A stretch of 64,000 nt of DNA from Eurosta solidaginis (GCF_040869045.1 NC_090319.1:268166897-268230896), one strand, 5' to 3'; positions 1 to 12,790 are shown, numbered from the stretch's first letter. Made by a program: numbers and translations. The notes: generated by a model from the sequence alone, not told the origin.

Positions 1-898
1 GCGGTCACCCGGATGGGAACATGACCCCGGATAACTGGAAGGATGTCCTTAACGGCCTTCTCAAGATCTTTAAGGACATCATGACCAAGCATCCGGGGCC
101 GGCTCCCACTATCCGTGATGCCGGCTGGTACCAGGGTAGGGTCAAGCTTGTTTCCTGCGCCGATGAGCGCTCGTGCAAGCTCTACAAACTCGCCATAGCT
201 TCGCTAGGACAGCTGTGGCCTGGGCCAGGTTGGGTGCGGTCGGTGTGGAAGAAATTCCGAACAGACCGAGAGCCTGGGCCTGGATCCCAGACGGCATAGC
301 GGATCCTGGCGAGATCCTTGATACCATAGCGGAGTCGAATCCGGGGCTACCTTCGAGCGATTGGAGGATAGTCCGGGTCGGCGAGACAAGGGCCAAGCAG
401 CGTTATGTTGGTTTCATCATAAACGAGGCTTCTCTCCCTTGGTTTGACGAATGTGGTGGAGTATTAAGCTACGGCTTCTACTCCATCACATTGAAAATTC
501 GACGGGATGGTGCGAAGGAGAAAGCACCGGACGAGGGTGAGCCTGTACCGCAGGGCGAGGGGTCAGACAGAAACACCCCGAGTGGATCTGCTGCCCATGG
601 CACTGTGGAAGGGACCGCCACCGCTCCGGAGGATCTGGCGATCGGGGATACCGCCTCGAGCGAATCCGCAATCGCCACAATGAATCTCACGGACCCATGC
701 AACACCTTGAGTGGACATGGGGCCGATATCGAACTGCCACGCAGCACTCTGGATGCCGAGAGCGATACACTCTCGGTATCTGAGTTTGCGGGCCAGTTCT
801 TTACGGGCATGGACGAGCAGCTTTCGCTGGAATCCGACCCATCGGATGCCGAATTCGACGATACTATCGTAGAGGAGGCATCCGACGATGAGGATTAG
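1..898 (+). pseudogene. LINE ORF1 (Gag-like, DUF4780-type domain), partial and frameshifted
   Basis: This is the C-terminal part of the LINE's nucleic-acid-binding ORF1 protein; its start lies left of the window. Reading frame 3 is open from the edge and gives a segment with GWYQGRVKLVSC and ASLGQLWPGPGW. Near 220-235 the recognisable sequence moves to frame 2 (PRAWAWIPDG, SDWRIVRVGE, RYVGFIINEASL), which ends at a TAG at 896-898. The two halves resemble the DUF4780-type domain of insect LINE ORF1 proteins, from memory of the family. The tail after about position 520 is acidic, Ser/Thr-rich and low in complexity. No zinc knuckle is seen in the part present. ORF2 begins within a few bases of the stop, as in intact LINEs. 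Confidence 0.75.
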
Positions 899-900
899 CA

Positions 901-3900
901 GAGGATGGACGTCGATGCCACAAACGAATCGTAACGGGCGCGCAGGTACTACAGATAAACCTGCACCATTCTAAGGCAGCCTCGGCTGCCCTAATATTAC
1001 GCCTCAGCACTACGTATGAGGACATCGTTCTAGTCCAGGAGCCTTGGGTCGTTGGCAGCAAGGTCTGTGGACTCTTTTCTAAGAACTACCGGCTGGTGAC
1101 ACCGCCCGTGACAGGTAGAATCAGATCTTGTATTCTAGTAAAGAAAAATCTAGTATTTATTTTACTATCTCTTTTTAACGACGAGGACTTTACCTGTATT
1201 AGCCTCGAGCTACAGAGGCGAACAATCTGGCTGATGTCCGCATATCTATCACACGATCGCCCAACTTCTGTGCAGGACCGGCTCTGCAAAGCGGTACGGG
1301 AGGCCCACAGTAAAGGGTTCCCGATAATAATTGGGGCCAATGCCAATGCACATCACACTATTTGGGGCTCTAACGACATTAACAGTAGGGGTGAGTCTCT
1401 TTTTGATTCTATTATAAGTAACAATCTAAGTATATGCAACTCTGGAGACAAACCAACTTTCATCACCTCAAATAGGAAGGAGGTTCTAGATGTTACTCTA
1501 GTTTCTGGGGCATTCTCTGACCTTGTCAAAAATTGGAGAGTTTCCAACGAAAATTCCTACTCTGATCCATACTCTGATCATTTTCACTCTGCTCTTGCGT
1601 ACACCGCCTAGGGTGGCTTACAGAAATAGGAGACGTACGGACTGGAACCTTTATAAAAAAGTCCTATCCTCTACTCTCCTAAAGCACGCTTCTCACGGTA
1701 GGCCGAGCTTACCGCTAACAACTGATGAAGCGCCTCCTTTAGACACAACATTTGCTTCTCTCGGTGAGCTAGACTCATCGTCAAAAATAGAAGAAGCAGT
1801 AGATCTTATCACCAAATCTTGTAACGCTGCCTTCACAGTAGCCTGCCCGGAGATTAAGGTGAGGGTAAGGAGAAACCCTATTGGTGGAACCAAGAAATCT
1901 CCGAGCAGAGGAAAAACAGCAGAAAACTCTTTAACGAGGCTAAGCGTACGGGAATCTGGTCCCATTATAGGGACGCCTTAAAATCTTTTAAGAAGTTAAT
2001 CCAGAAGGCCAAAAGGGACTCCTGGAAGAACTTCACTAATGAGATCGAACAAGTCTCAGAGGCCAATCGCCTACGAAAGGTCCGCTCCAAAAACCCCATA
2101 CCTCCAAGCTGCATTCGCACAACGAGCGGAGAATGGGCCACTTCTAGTACGGAAATTCTCGAAACCCTGATCAGCACTCACTTTCCGGGCTGCAGGTCTC
2201 AACCATACATCTTAAACATGCAATCTAACCCAGGCCCATTTCAACCCCTGGACCACATTGTAAGTGAAAAAGGAGTTATCTGGGCAATCAAGTCCTTTAA
2301 ACCCTTCAAATCTCCGGGAACGGATGGAATATTTCCCGCTGAATTGCAAGCTGCAAGCGATCTTATAAGCCCGCTGCTAGCTAAAATCTACAAGGCTTGC
2401 CTCAACCTGGTCTATATCCCCACGGAATGGACCAAGGCAAAGGTAGTCTTCATACCCAAAGGAGACAGGATATCGGGCAACAGTCCAAAGGATTTCAGAC
2501 CAATAAGTCTGACCTCCTTCCTCCTAAAAGTTCTAGAACGATTGCTGGACGCCTACATTAGACGATCGGCAAATAAGGCACTCATCTCCAACAACCAACA
2601 CGCCTACTATAAGGGAAAATCCGTAGAGACATGCTATCACTACTAAGATAGAGAAGAGTCTTGCCTTTAAAGAATTTACGCTGGGTATCTTTATCGACAT
2701 AGAAGAAGCCTTCAACAACGTTCTCCCAGCAGCGGTCACAAAAGCTCTACGTTCTTTAGGGGTGGAAGAGCCTCTTGTGAAGTTCGTCGAGCTCCTTCTA
2801 AACAAGATAATCATTATATCTGAGCTGGGCAGCTCATCGTTAATAAGGTATACCAACAGAGGAACCCCCCAGGGGGGCGTTCTTTCTCCTCTACTATGGA
2901 ACTTGACGGTGAACGCTCTGTTATCGATACTACAGCCCACCGGATGCCAAGTCATTGCATATGCCGACGACATAGGCTTGACAGTTACGGGCAAACACCT
3001 TCCGGTGCTTGGCGAACTCCTGCAAAATGCTCTTAATCTAACAAACACATGGTCTATGGAATGCGGACTCAGCATCAGCAGTGAAAAAACTGAGATGGTG
3101 CTTTTACCCGCAAACGCAGTATACCGGAATTTACCCTCCCATCCCTAAACGGGAAGGAAATCAAAATCTCTACCGAGGTTAAATATCTCGGAGTTATTCT
3201 AGACAGGAAGCTTGACTGGAAGCGAAATGTGGAGGAACGATCCAGGAAAGCCACAATGGCTCTCTACGCTTGTAAGTCGGCAATCGGAAAAAGGTGGGGT
3301 GTCCAGCCACGCATAGTCCACTGGATCTATACGGCAGTGGTGAGACCCATACTCTTCTACGCCGTCACCGTATGGTGGACGGCACTCGATATCGAATCTA
3401 ACAGGAGTAAAGTAACGAGAGTGCAGAGGATGGCGGCAATGCTCACCAGCGGTGCCCTTCCCTCCACTCCCACCAAAGCTCTTGAAACCATATTATTCCT
3501 TCTCCCAACTGATCTATATGGTAGATACTATACCTCCTGCAACGCGGCGAGGTTCAACGCTATCGAACCATAGAGGGATTGCAGGTTTGGTCACACCCAG
3601 ATCCTGAAGCAAGTCCCTGAAACCTTCTTGAAATTGGACCATACAACATCGCCCCTTGCTGGGACAACAAATTTTCCAGAATCCCAGAGAGGAACGAGTG
3701 GGCAAACGGCATAGACCCGGGATCACACGAGATCTCCGTTTTTACAGATGGCTCTAAACTAAACAACAGAGTCGGCAGCGGGATATTCTCGGAGAAGCTC
3801 AATCTAAGCGAGAGCTTTCGCCTACCTGATCACTGCAGTGTTTTTCAGGCTGAACTCATAGCTATCTGGGAAGCAGCCCGCTATCTTGCTAACCTGCAGT

Positions 3901-4584
3901 TAACCAATTCTATTTCAATTTTCTCTGACAGCCAAGCTGCCATAAAATCCCTGCAATGCAGTAACACCTCGTCACTAGTGGAATTGAAGTGCAGAGAAAC
4001 CCTCAACAAACTAGCTGAAAATTGCAACCTAAGCATAATATGGGTTCCTGGCCACTGTGACATCTCAGGAAACTGCGCTGCGGATGAGCTAGCTAGGGAA
4101 GGCACCAACTTGCAAACAACAACCTCCGCTTATTGGGCCAGCCCTCCTCTAAACACTTGCAAATACCACCTGCGATCTCTTTTCACGGATCAGGCAAACG
4201 CCAGATGGGCGAGGGAACCTACATGTAGTATATCAAAGCAAATCTGGCCTAAGTTGGATGAAAAGAGATCGCGATCGGTGATATTGTTAAACCGTATCTC
4301 TATAAGCCCACTAGTGGGCCTTCTTACAGGTCACTGTCTCATGGGCACTCACGGTGCCTATATGGGCCTGCAGACAAATGACTTCTGCCCGCAGCTGTAG
4401 GGACGAGGAGGAGATAGAAAGCGTTGAGCACTATCTGTGCCACTGTCCCGCACTGTCAAAAACCAGGTACCAATGCCTCCACAGACACTCTTTTGGGTGC
4501 CTTGCGGAGCTTGAATCTATAAACCCAAACGATAACTTGCGTTTCATTAGGCAAACGCGCTGGTTTAGCCTCACTGGGGTCTAA
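901..4584 (+). pseudogene. LINE ORF2: endonuclease, reverse transcriptase, RNase H (frameshifted)
   Basis: The polyprotein would nick target DNA and copy the element RNA into it. The endonuclease part is at about 931-1611 (QINLHHSKAAS, VQEPWV, GANANAHHTIWG, SDHFHSAL). The frame then changes near 1600, 1860, 2640, 3110 and 3570. RT signatures are SPGTDGIFPAELQ, FRPISLTSFLLK, IFIDIEEAFNN, GTPQGGVLSPLLW and the catalytic YADD at 2960-2971. RNase H spans about 3735-4110 with FTDGSKL, AELIAI, SDSQAAIKSL and VPGHCDISGN, so its acidic residues look intact. A C-terminal Cys/His segment (CRDEEEIES through CHCPAL) and a TRWF end precede the stop at 4584. Each domain is intact locally, so the damage is mostly small indels. 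It cannot make a full protein. Confidence 0.88.
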
Positions 4585-4697
4585 ACTCTCCTCTTCTTCG
4601 AAAGTAGGGTAATAGGAAATAGGGGCCCCCCGCGTGGTAGCACAACGGGCCACAACGGCCTACGTGAGTCTCCGCTCGGACAGCGGACGCAGCCACT

Positions 4698-4714
4698 CTA
4701 ACCTAACCTAACCT
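4698..4714 (+). repeat. LINE 3' tail, CCTAA repeats
   Basis: About three CTAAC units end the LINE after a 110-base 3' UTR. The same short motif ends the fragments at 21588, 46022 and 51545, so it is a shared 3' tail and not a chance run. Confidence 0.7.
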
Positions 4715-7660
4715 ACTAGTTCGGTGAATGTATTATTTTTATATTTTACTAACACTATAAAGGGCTCTGACAGCACGTGCGACCTTATCCCTTAGAATGG
4801 CGACTACCGCCCAGTTGATAATAATAATTGTACAACTCATTTCTCATGGTTTGACCGGAAAATTCAAAGAGATAGTCGATTTTAAGAAACATTTGCCGCA
4901 AGAAACTAAGCTAATCGCCGACTATTCTACCGCGCAATATAATCTGCCCAACCTTTACATTGACCGCAGGAACAGAACCCCAGCACGTCAAGGTATATCT
5001 TCGCGGTCAGTTTTAGCTTCAAACATCTAAAGACATACCTCACGTTACCTACAGCCTCGAGTAGGCATCAGCTCCAATTATTCCCATTGATGGGATTGCG
5101 GGAATCCACCGGCGAGCCAACAGACGAGAGGATATGTAAGCAGAAATATGATAACAATGCTAAAACACTCACGCGATAAGAGATTCACTTACTCAATTTG
5201 TCGTACTCTGTCATTTTCGAAAAAAGGAAACAATTATCAAACTAAGCTTTCGAAGGAGAGTCAACCTGCCCGTTACCTCTCCTGTCACCAGTAGCATAGA
5301 TATTGGAAATCGTTCTGCTCTATTATTTTGCCGTTTATCTTCGGCTAGCAAGTCATCAGTAAGGATTCCGAAGAATGTATAGCACTACCACCACGATAAA
5401 CGTTATTTATACTCAAAAAAATTATAGATTTAATTAAACCGTGGAACGTTACTGGAGGAACTGGAGGGGTATTCTCTTCCCTCCAAGTTTTGAAATGTTG
5501 GTCGCCTTTTATCTGTGTATTTGGCAATATGGGCGTGTTTTAGAGATGAAATATTTAAGCTAAGAAGGATTGAACAGAGTGTGCCATAGTTTGGCTTCGG
5601 CATGCAGAAACCAAGCTGTTTAATCTAGAAAATCACACGTGGGCTTTTTATCCCATCCACATCAAAATTGTAAATTTCTTTGCTGAGTTACGCCAAATTA
5701 AAATGAAATTCGTTCGCAAAGTGAAATTCTCAAGATTTGCATAAAAATAAAGCGCACTTTCTAGGCAGTCGCGTAACACTTTGGCTCAGCTGTGATCTGT
5801 AGACTATAACAACTGGTACTTTATGATGTCTAGAATCTCCCCAGAATTACTGAGTATTTGAAACCAGCTTCTCTAAAATATTGATAAAAAACATATTTTT
5901 TAACAATCAACGCATATAAACAAAGACCTCCTAAGATGTTGCTCACACGCTTGCTCAACGACTACTTAACGAAAGAGAATAATAATGTGTATGAAGTGAG
6001 AGCAAATAACTATTTCACTAGCTGACGACCCCTGCACTTAAAGCAACATGCCTATGTTCTTACCTTTTCAAACTGCTAGATTTCATGGACTTAAAGTAAA
6101 TCACTTCAAAAACAAATCGTGAATGTCATGCCAATAATAACAGCAATTTGGTAAATAGTGTCTTTAGCGAAAACAAACGCTACTTCGGACTGAGTAGGTA
6201 ACCGAAAAGAAAGTCCTCTCTAGCCGAACACAAATTACGCTCTAAAAGCCTTTCAGCATAACTATGCTATTTCAAGGATCAAAATCATGAACGATGTCGG
6301 AGAGGATGATATGACCCTACAAGTATTCCAGACAACAGTTGTCCTAATGATTTAAGGTCCCTTTCGTGACGTCAACGACGTGATCGAAGAAAGACCAACG
6401 ATCAGAAGGCCAAATAGTAAAGCCACCGACACCCCTGTTTGAAAGCAGGGAAAGGTAAACCCTTTTCAAAGAGTTATGATAAACAGATGAAGGGAGACTT
6501 GATCTCCCATCGTGGTCGCAATTCCTGTTAGCCTGTGCTAAGCAGGAATGACTGACGTAACTTACGAACTACACGACTATCAAAATCTCCCAGCTGGTTG
6601 GGCATGAATTATTAGTAATGCATTAGCCTACAAATCATAAGCTGTTCCTAACCGAAAAATGCGGTTTACATCGCGCTCTTGCATTTTATACGTGACAATA
6701 ACTCTATAAACAATATTCTGTTACCGTTATTTAAACCGAATTGCTATGCATGTTATTGTATAAAAAGAAAAAAATTCAACAAATAAATCCGCAAATCGCA
6801 AATGCATAGATTGCACAATTTCTAATGACTAAACATATCAATCAACTACAACGAGTTCATACTACATAAATGCATTAACGATGATCAATAAAATTGAATT
6901 ACCCAAGGCGTTTGTATAAAAATTAAAGCCACGGCACAATATTCATGGTCATTGACGTAACACCGACATAAGTAATTGCGTAAAATAATATGTAATAAAC
7001 AAACTGACCAACAACAATTTAAGAAGCAAAAGATAATATGCACAAGTTGAAAGAAATAAAAAAAGAATGGAGAGCGGAGAGAAAATATGAGGAGAGTTGT
7101 TGATGGGTTACGTGCAGCGTAATTAAATTGAAGAAATTTTTTAATAAACGTTTAATGCATACAAATTTGCGCATATAGACAAACATTTATATATTTAAAA
7201 TATACGTACATATGTGTGTGTAGAAATGTTACTTCAGCAGCATATTGCTGTTTAGCAATATATATGTGCTATAATAACAGCATTTATTGTGGTGCGCCGT
7301 TGACAGCGAACGGCTAAAACATACAGTTATAAATGTACACAGTTTATTTTGGACTTCATATCAAAATTTTTGTGATTTTATTTATTTGTTGCTTTCAAAT
7401 AGCTGGAACCACTACAGAGATGTACCATTGCCTCGATGGATCATTAGCAACAGCAACTCTGCAGTAAACACTTGGCTTGGGTGATGATTACTACTGTTTT
7501 TGTTTTTGGTCATTCCCTATTGGGAATGAATCATTAACTAAAGTTAATTAACCAGAAATTATGTTAAGAAATCTATATAAGCAAAATATATAAACGGCAA
7601 ACACGCTCAGAGCTCTCCACAGATGTAGCCAGTAAATTTCGGGCCATTTGCGAAGAGCTC
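4715..7660. other. Unassigned AT-rich sequence
   Basis: I recognise no gene here. A 77-codon frame at 4797-5030 (start MATTAQLIII) follows a TATAAA-like box near 4757, but I see no family match and would not call it a gene. The stretch around 6250-6600 is less AT-rich than its surroundings and may be an old element remnant. Confidence 0.3.
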
Positions 7661-7668
7661 CGTCAGTT

Positions 7669-8213
7669 TGTATGTATGTATGTATTTATTTGAAAGTTTG
7701 TTCCTAGCACAACAATTTGGACAAATTATTTAACAGTGCTAGTCACGAATAGCATGAGCTATAAAAATTGAACATTTATAATAATGATAAATTAGATTAA
7801 TCAAATTAAATATAACGGATAATAGTGAAATATTACTGTATGTAAATGTAAATCTTAAAACTAAGGAAAAGTAATTAATAAATATTAAAATACAGCAGTA
7901 GTGATGATAACCTTTGGCTGGTTATAGATCGAATAGTATTTAACAAATAAAGAAAGAAGACACAGAGAAAGGAAAAGGACTTAGAAATGAACATTTTAAC
8001 AACAACAATTTGAGATCCAGTTTAAGAGTCGTTAAAAAATAATGTTAGCTCTTTTTTGAAGTGCAGATCATTACTTAAGAGTCGAAGACTTGTAGGTAGG
8101 AAGTTCCAAAGACGTATTGCAGTAACAAAGAATTGGCGCTCAGAGGTTAGCGTGCGGTATCTAATGTGCTTAAGAAGAAGCAGTTTCTTAGCGGTAATAA
8201 CCGATGCGGACAA
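7669..8213 (-). mobile_element. LINE 3' end (CR1/L2/Jockey-like), heavily 5'-truncated
   Basis: On the minus strand the last 63 codons of a reverse-transcriptase ORF are open from 8213 to 8022, with the C-terminal signature TSERQFFVTAIRLWNFLP, common at the end of CR1-, L2- and Jockey-like LINE proteins. A 3' UTR of about 330 bases follows, with AATAAA close to the end and a (TACA)n microsatellite tail at 7669-7688. Order of coding end, UTR, AATAAA and tail fixes the strand. The copy is 5'-truncated right next to the minisatellite that begins at about 8220. The exact clade is not resolved from so short a piece. Confidence 0.65.
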
Positions 8214-8219
8214 GATATT

Positions 8220-8995
8220 GTTTTACTATCGGTTACCGGATTGCTATCGACTTGTTCTCGCTGAGTCATCGGCTTCTTTTACTTTTCGACGGGTAACAAT
8301 GTCATGGATTTTGTATTGAAGTTTTATCGATATCCGTTTTATAGCAAACCGATGAGTCGTCGATAACAAACCGATTACACGCCGATAACAAATTGGTAAC
8401 ACTCTTATAACACATTGATAGTTTTTCGATATAATATCGATAACTTTTACTTTTAAACAGCTATAAAAAGTCGATAACTTTTCCTAATAAATTACAGCTT
8501 GTTTATTTTCGATATCAAATCTGCAAACTTTCGATAACAAATAGATTATGTGTTCATGACATAACTTTTCAGTAACCGATAACTTTTAAGTAACTAATCG
8601 ATAACTTCTCGATGGTAAATCTACAACTTTCCGATAATATCTCAACTCATTTTCAATAAAAGTCGATAGCTTTTTGAAACCAAATCGATACATTCTTGAA
8701 AACAAATCGATAACTTTTTGATAACTCTCCGATATCAAATTGTTAACACTAATAATAAATCAACAAGCTTTTTAAAATAGATTCAAAACTTTTCGAAAAA
8801 TAATCAAACACTTTTCTATAATAAATCGATAACTGATGAAAAATTAATAACTTATCGATAACCTTTTCTATTGATAGCCAATTTATAATACTTCAAAAAC
8901 AATTCGATAACCCTTTTACAGCTCATAACACACCTATAATAAACCGATAACACATCGATTATAAACCGTTTACACTTCGATAGCAAATTGACAAT
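8220..8995 (-). repeat. 11-bp TATCGAT minisatellite, island 1 (inverted)
   Basis: About twenty CGATA motifs occur in under 800 bases. Where the array is best preserved (about 8708-8750) consecutive units are exactly 11 bases: ATCGATAACTT, TTTGATAACTC, TCCGATATCAA, ATTGTTAACAC. Units are strongly diverged. Relative to the islands at 31160, 38600 and 52480 this one is reversed (CGATAAC on the plus strand). Confidence 0.8.
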
Positions 8996-9039
8996 TTGCT
9001 GTCGGGTTCGGCTCCGTATTCGATTTTGACTTTTAATCA

Positions 9040-9540
9040 TTCCTTTACTGCCATTTTTTTCTTATTCCTTTTTTTATTTCTTATCATCCTTTTCCTATTT
9101 TTTTACTTTTATTTTCCTTTTCCTTCATAACCCGATTTCAACCATAACAACTCTACAACTTTACCGCGCTCGTAGGATCCGGTACACAAACTCTTACCAA
9201 GTCCAGAATCAAAATCGAGACCAAGGCCAGAAGCAAAACTGAGACAAAATCCCTATATAGAGAATAACAATGAAACCAAAATAGAAACCGATACGCAAAT
9301 ACAACACTGAAACCGAGACCAAGTATGGAACTAAAGTTGCTCTTGTTGTTGTATTAACGATAAAGACAGCCCCGCCCACAATCACAGCAGACACTGAAAC
9401 CAAGATCGAATACAAAACTGAATCCGGAACCAATACCTAAAGTGGAGCGAAAATCGGACCGCAACAGATAACGAATCCGGAACCGCAACATAGAACAAAT
9501 ATGTAACCGAAACCAAACTCAAAATTAAACTACAGCAGCG
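9040..9540. repeat. Pyrimidine tract and degenerate GAAACC/GAGACC repeat
   Basis: From 9040 to 9130 the plus strand is almost wholly T and C. From about 9180 to 9540 hexamers near GAAACC, GAGACC and GAACCG recur (for example CTGAAACCGAGACCAAG near 9307). A short TTGTTGTTGTATTA stretch near 9345, like the tail of the repeat at 13023, appears to interrupt it. Confidence 0.45.
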
Positions 9541-9549
9541 AGCGGAAAG

Positions 9550-10377
9550 ATAACAGTGCAATTTTTTTTTTTTGCAAATTTCGTAAATTACATTCTTCTT
9601 TCCTTAATATCAGTATTTTAAGAAAAAAGTTCTGGCAACTTTGTAACTAAAACTATGCAAACTAATTTCAAAACCATATTCGAAGAAATTCGCGAAAATT
9701 TTGAATTTTTATTTGGAGTTCCGTGAATATTTTTTAAGTATGTAGTTTTGTTGCGCAATAATTTCTAGTCTCATAACAAGCAAGTTATATCTCTCAAAGC
9801 TCGTGTTGATTTTTGAAGATTTCTTTTCTGAATGTTGTTTTGTATTTTGCTCCACTTAATAAAAAAATGTTCACACTTTGGAAAATTCAAAATACCCTTG
9901 GGAAAAAAATTGTTAAAAATTAATGCGAATTTCGCGAGCTATAGGTTGAACTTTGTGCGACTAGAATTGATTGGGCTTCAAGACCACATACTTAAAAAGG
10001 TTCAGAGAATTCCAAATAAAATGTTCGAAAATTTCGTGCAATATCGAATTTTTTCAAAAACGTATATCTCAGTGAAGTTTTTACTCAACTTAACGAAATA
10101 GAAAAAAGTAAGTTTGACATAAATTGCCAAGGCTATTTTCGTGTTCGCTATTGTAATCACCTACTTCTTCTTAAAGGAACTTAAGGTTGTAAGCGTCAAA
10201 GATAGGCATCACCATCCCTTATCAGCTGAAAAAACTAGACTTATTCAACCATAAGTTATAGTTAAGTGAACATGACAGAAGGTGAGAAATAACAAATTGT
10301 CTAATGAACAAGTACTTAAAATATTTTTCAATTTAAACTAATTTCCTTAAGCCAACGGCGCGCAAATTAAATGCCGC
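9550..10377. other. Unassigned AT-rich sequence
   Basis: A plus-strand frame of 89 codons at 9832-10101 has no recognisable motif and a composition expected by chance in AT-rich DNA. Nothing else seen. Confidence 0.3.
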
Positions 10378-10390
10378 AATTGGCACAAGG

Positions 10391-10745
10391 CCACCTGGTG
10401 TGATGGTAGCGTGCTCCGCCTATCACACCGTATGCCCTGGGTTCAACTCCCGGGCAAAGCAACATCAAAATTTTAGAAATAAGATTTTTCAATTAGAAGA
10501 AATTTTTTCTAAGCGGGGTCGCCCCTCGGCAGTGTCTGGCTAGCGCTCCGATTGTATTTCTGCCATGAAAAGCTCTCAGTGAAAACTCATCTGCCTTGCA
10601 GATGCCGTTCGGAGTCGGCATAAAACATATAGGTCCCGTCCGGCCAATTTGTAGGAAAAAATCAAGAGGAGCACGACGCAAATTGGAAGAAAAGCTCGGC
10701 CTTAGATCTCTTCGGAGGTTATCGCGCCTTACATTTATTTATTTT
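10391..10745 (+). mobile_element. tRNA-derived SINE, full copy with perfect target duplication
   Basis: The 5' part is tRNA-like: an A-box-like segment (TGATGGTAGCGTGCTCC, from 10401) and a B box GGTTCAACTCC at 10439-10449. The body contains CTCAGTGAAAACTCATCTGCC and CCGTCCGGCCAATTTGTAGG, and the 3' end is CGCGCCTTA followed by a TTTATTTATTT tail. The 13-bp direct repeat AATTGGCACAAGG flanks it at 10378-10390 and 10746-10758, proving insertion and fixing both ends. Such elements are transcribed by RNA polymerase III from the internal boxes and use a LINE's enzymes to move. Five other copies or pieces are in this window. Confidence 0.92.
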
Positions 10746-10758
10746 AATTGGCACAAGG

Positions 10759-11880
10759 GCTTCCATCCCGCTTAAAAAAAAAACAAGTCAATTTAAATTG
10801 TGCTGATTTGCCCTCATTTCCGCTGTGAGTTAGCTTGCTTACAGACCACCAACTTGATAATCATCTCAAAAGCCAGGAGACGTAAAAACAAATATATCTA
10901 GTACACACAAACTCGTAAAAAACTGTATTCTGGTCTGTTGCAATTCTTGAAACTTAGATTTTTTGTGGTCCTACAAATCTATCTGACGGCATTGTTTACT
11001 TTGCGCTTTGTCACACCTTATAGCCAATTGACTCAGTTTCAATTTCGCATGTAATAGACGAAAGTAGAATACTTGAAAAAATTTGCATATTTGGAAATAT
11101 GAATAGCATACCACACACACACATATATAAAACGGATTACTCAACTGTAGGTCTGTGATGCGGGCATTTCGATTGATTATATATATTTGAAATTTCATAG
11201 CAAATTATGCCTCCAAAATTGAAAAAAAAACTACGCTGGAAGTGGTAGCTCTGTAATGTTTCGCATAGCAGTAACGAAAAGTGGGGTAATTGAAATTCAT
11301 TGCTAGAAGCGCGAAAAACAGGCATGAAAAGAGTTTGAAGGAAATAAGCTGTCACGCTTGCTATTACTGTAGTTCAATACACACGTTAAGGATGCATATA
11401 TCGAAATCTATGTCTGTACGTTTCCTCTACAAGCGCGACCTACTGAGTATGCATAAATAAATATGCAAATAGTGCCGCGACTGCCACTAAATGTTGGTTG
11501 GGCGGAAAGAATTACTACTTGTGGAAATTTAACTGCTTCAAATCGATTTTTTACGCGTTCAAATGTGCATGGATTATAAGTTGCCAAACCGCCGCCTCCA
11601 GCAATCGGTCAATCATATGCAAAAGGTGTACATTGCATTTAGTTCAAATAGTAGAGATTCATGGCTATAAATTTCTATAAATTGTTTGGTAGCGGAAATA
11701 TTAGAAATTAATGACACATTGAAATAATACGAATTGAAGTAAATTAAGCTGAAAAACAAAAGACGGTTGATTATTGATTGTCTCTGGCCAACTTATTTTG
11801 GTGTTAAGTTCAGCAGTGGTCGATAGAGATAGTTCGCGAACACGAAGCTAACAGTTGACAATTATTCAAAACGGCCAATA
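10759..11880. other. Unassigned AT-rich sequence
   Basis: No coding or repeat feature that I can support. A short ACACAC run lies near 11110. Confidence 0.3.
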
Positions 11881-12477
11881 ACAGTACAGTATTCTCGGAC
11901 AATGAATTCAACGAAGTGATATTGGAAAAACTTCTGCAAAAAAGTGGAAGGGTGAAATTAACAGAAGGGGCTCAGGATCTGCTAAGTGATCCTGCTTACC
12001 TGGGCGACCAGCGCTGAGGAATCTCTTAGGCTTCTAATGAGCACGCACTGGACTGCACACTGCATGTAACTTCACTGCCGGTCTATGGGCAATGTCAGCC
12101 TGCCCCTTAAGAAAGGGATGGACATTAGCTATTAGAAACCCTATAAGTCTTTAGGTCTCGCAATTTCAGAGACCTTTTGGATATTTCCAGTAGTTGGCTG
12201 GCTCTTAATTGCGATGACTATCTGAGTTCAGGCTGTGTTCAGAAGCAGTAAAATATTGTGACAAATATAAGCAACTTCGACAGATCTTTATGCTGCCAGT
12301 GTAAGCAGACGAAATAACAAGAGCTACACACACAGCAAAGATGTCTATAATACCAGGTATGTACACAGAAAATACGAGCGCAGCCAGCAGAAGACGACAT
12401 TCTGAGACACAGAAGAACGAAAAGTTAATAAGCAACTTCTCGAGAATAAAAGGATAAAAGTTTGGGTGACCAAAAAA
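11881..12477 (+). other. Possible decayed LINE 5' portion
   Basis: A frame without an ATG but open for about 50 codons ends at 12017 (NEVILEKLLQKSGR, SDPAYLGDQR). It lies upstream of and on the same strand as the RT fragment at 12478, so it may be ORF1 of the same dead LINE. I cannot match it to a family. Confidence 0.2.
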
Positions 12478-12790
12478 TCTCTCACGTCTCTTCGAAGTAT
12501 TTCAGACCAATCATCCTGTTCTCGTTCCTTTTATAAAGGCTGAATCATTTGATAATTTTTTTTTTCGAAAGTAGCCGCCGTCCTGATTTTCAGCATATCG
12601 TAATGCTATTAGTTAGAATATGTCAAGAAACGGCTCTACATGCGGTTGTCAAACAGATAAAGGTATCACTCGAGAGCAAAGAACTTATGCTGAACGTCTT
12701 TTTTGACATCAACGGATCATTCAACAATGTTCTACCAACGGCCATAGGGACTCTATTACTAACGCGAGGAGAATTTATTTTATTAGAGTG
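12478..12790 (+). mobile_element. LINE RT fragment (I/LOA-like)
   Basis: Two RT motifs appear in different frames: YFRPIILFSFLL near 12500 and then ETALHAVVKQIK through FFDINGSFNNVLP at about 12630-12740. These match the corresponding stretches of the LINE at 1-4714 (FRPISLTSFLLK and IFIDIEEAFNNVLP). The second contains the first catalytic aspartate of the RT palm. Sequence either side is lost, so this is a short remnant of a related but distinct LINE. Confidence 0.7.

Larger units (their letters stand above)
1..4714 (+). mobile_element. LINE retrotransposon with RNase H (I/LOA-like), 5' end outside window
   Basis: A non-LTR retrotransposon runs from the left edge to a short CCTAA tail. It carries the end of an ORF1 and an ORF2 with apurinic endonuclease, reverse transcriptase, RNase H and a C-terminal Cys/His motif, in the usual order for LINEs of the I/LOA/R1 group. 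About six frame changes interrupt the two ORFs, so the copy is dead. Clade assignment within the RNase H-bearing LINEs is by motif recollection and is not certain. Related 3' fragments lie at 12478, 21588, 26165/30434, 46022 and 51006. Confidence 0.9.

Noticed and set aside
4797..5030. Small gene MATTAQLIII... downstream of a TATAAA-like box
   Set aside because: Only 77 codons, no recognisable domain, AT-rich context; could be chance.
7287..7484. 65-codon frame
   Set aside because: No motif, no flanking signals; expected by chance.
8220..8995. CRISPR-like array
   Set aside because: Repeats are 11 bp, degenerate and without spacers of constant length; the DNA is clearly eukaryotic.
10397..10460. 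Functional tRNA gene
   Set aside because: Boxes A and B are present, but the sequence does not fold into a full cloverleaf with matching acceptor ends and continues as a SINE body with a target duplication.
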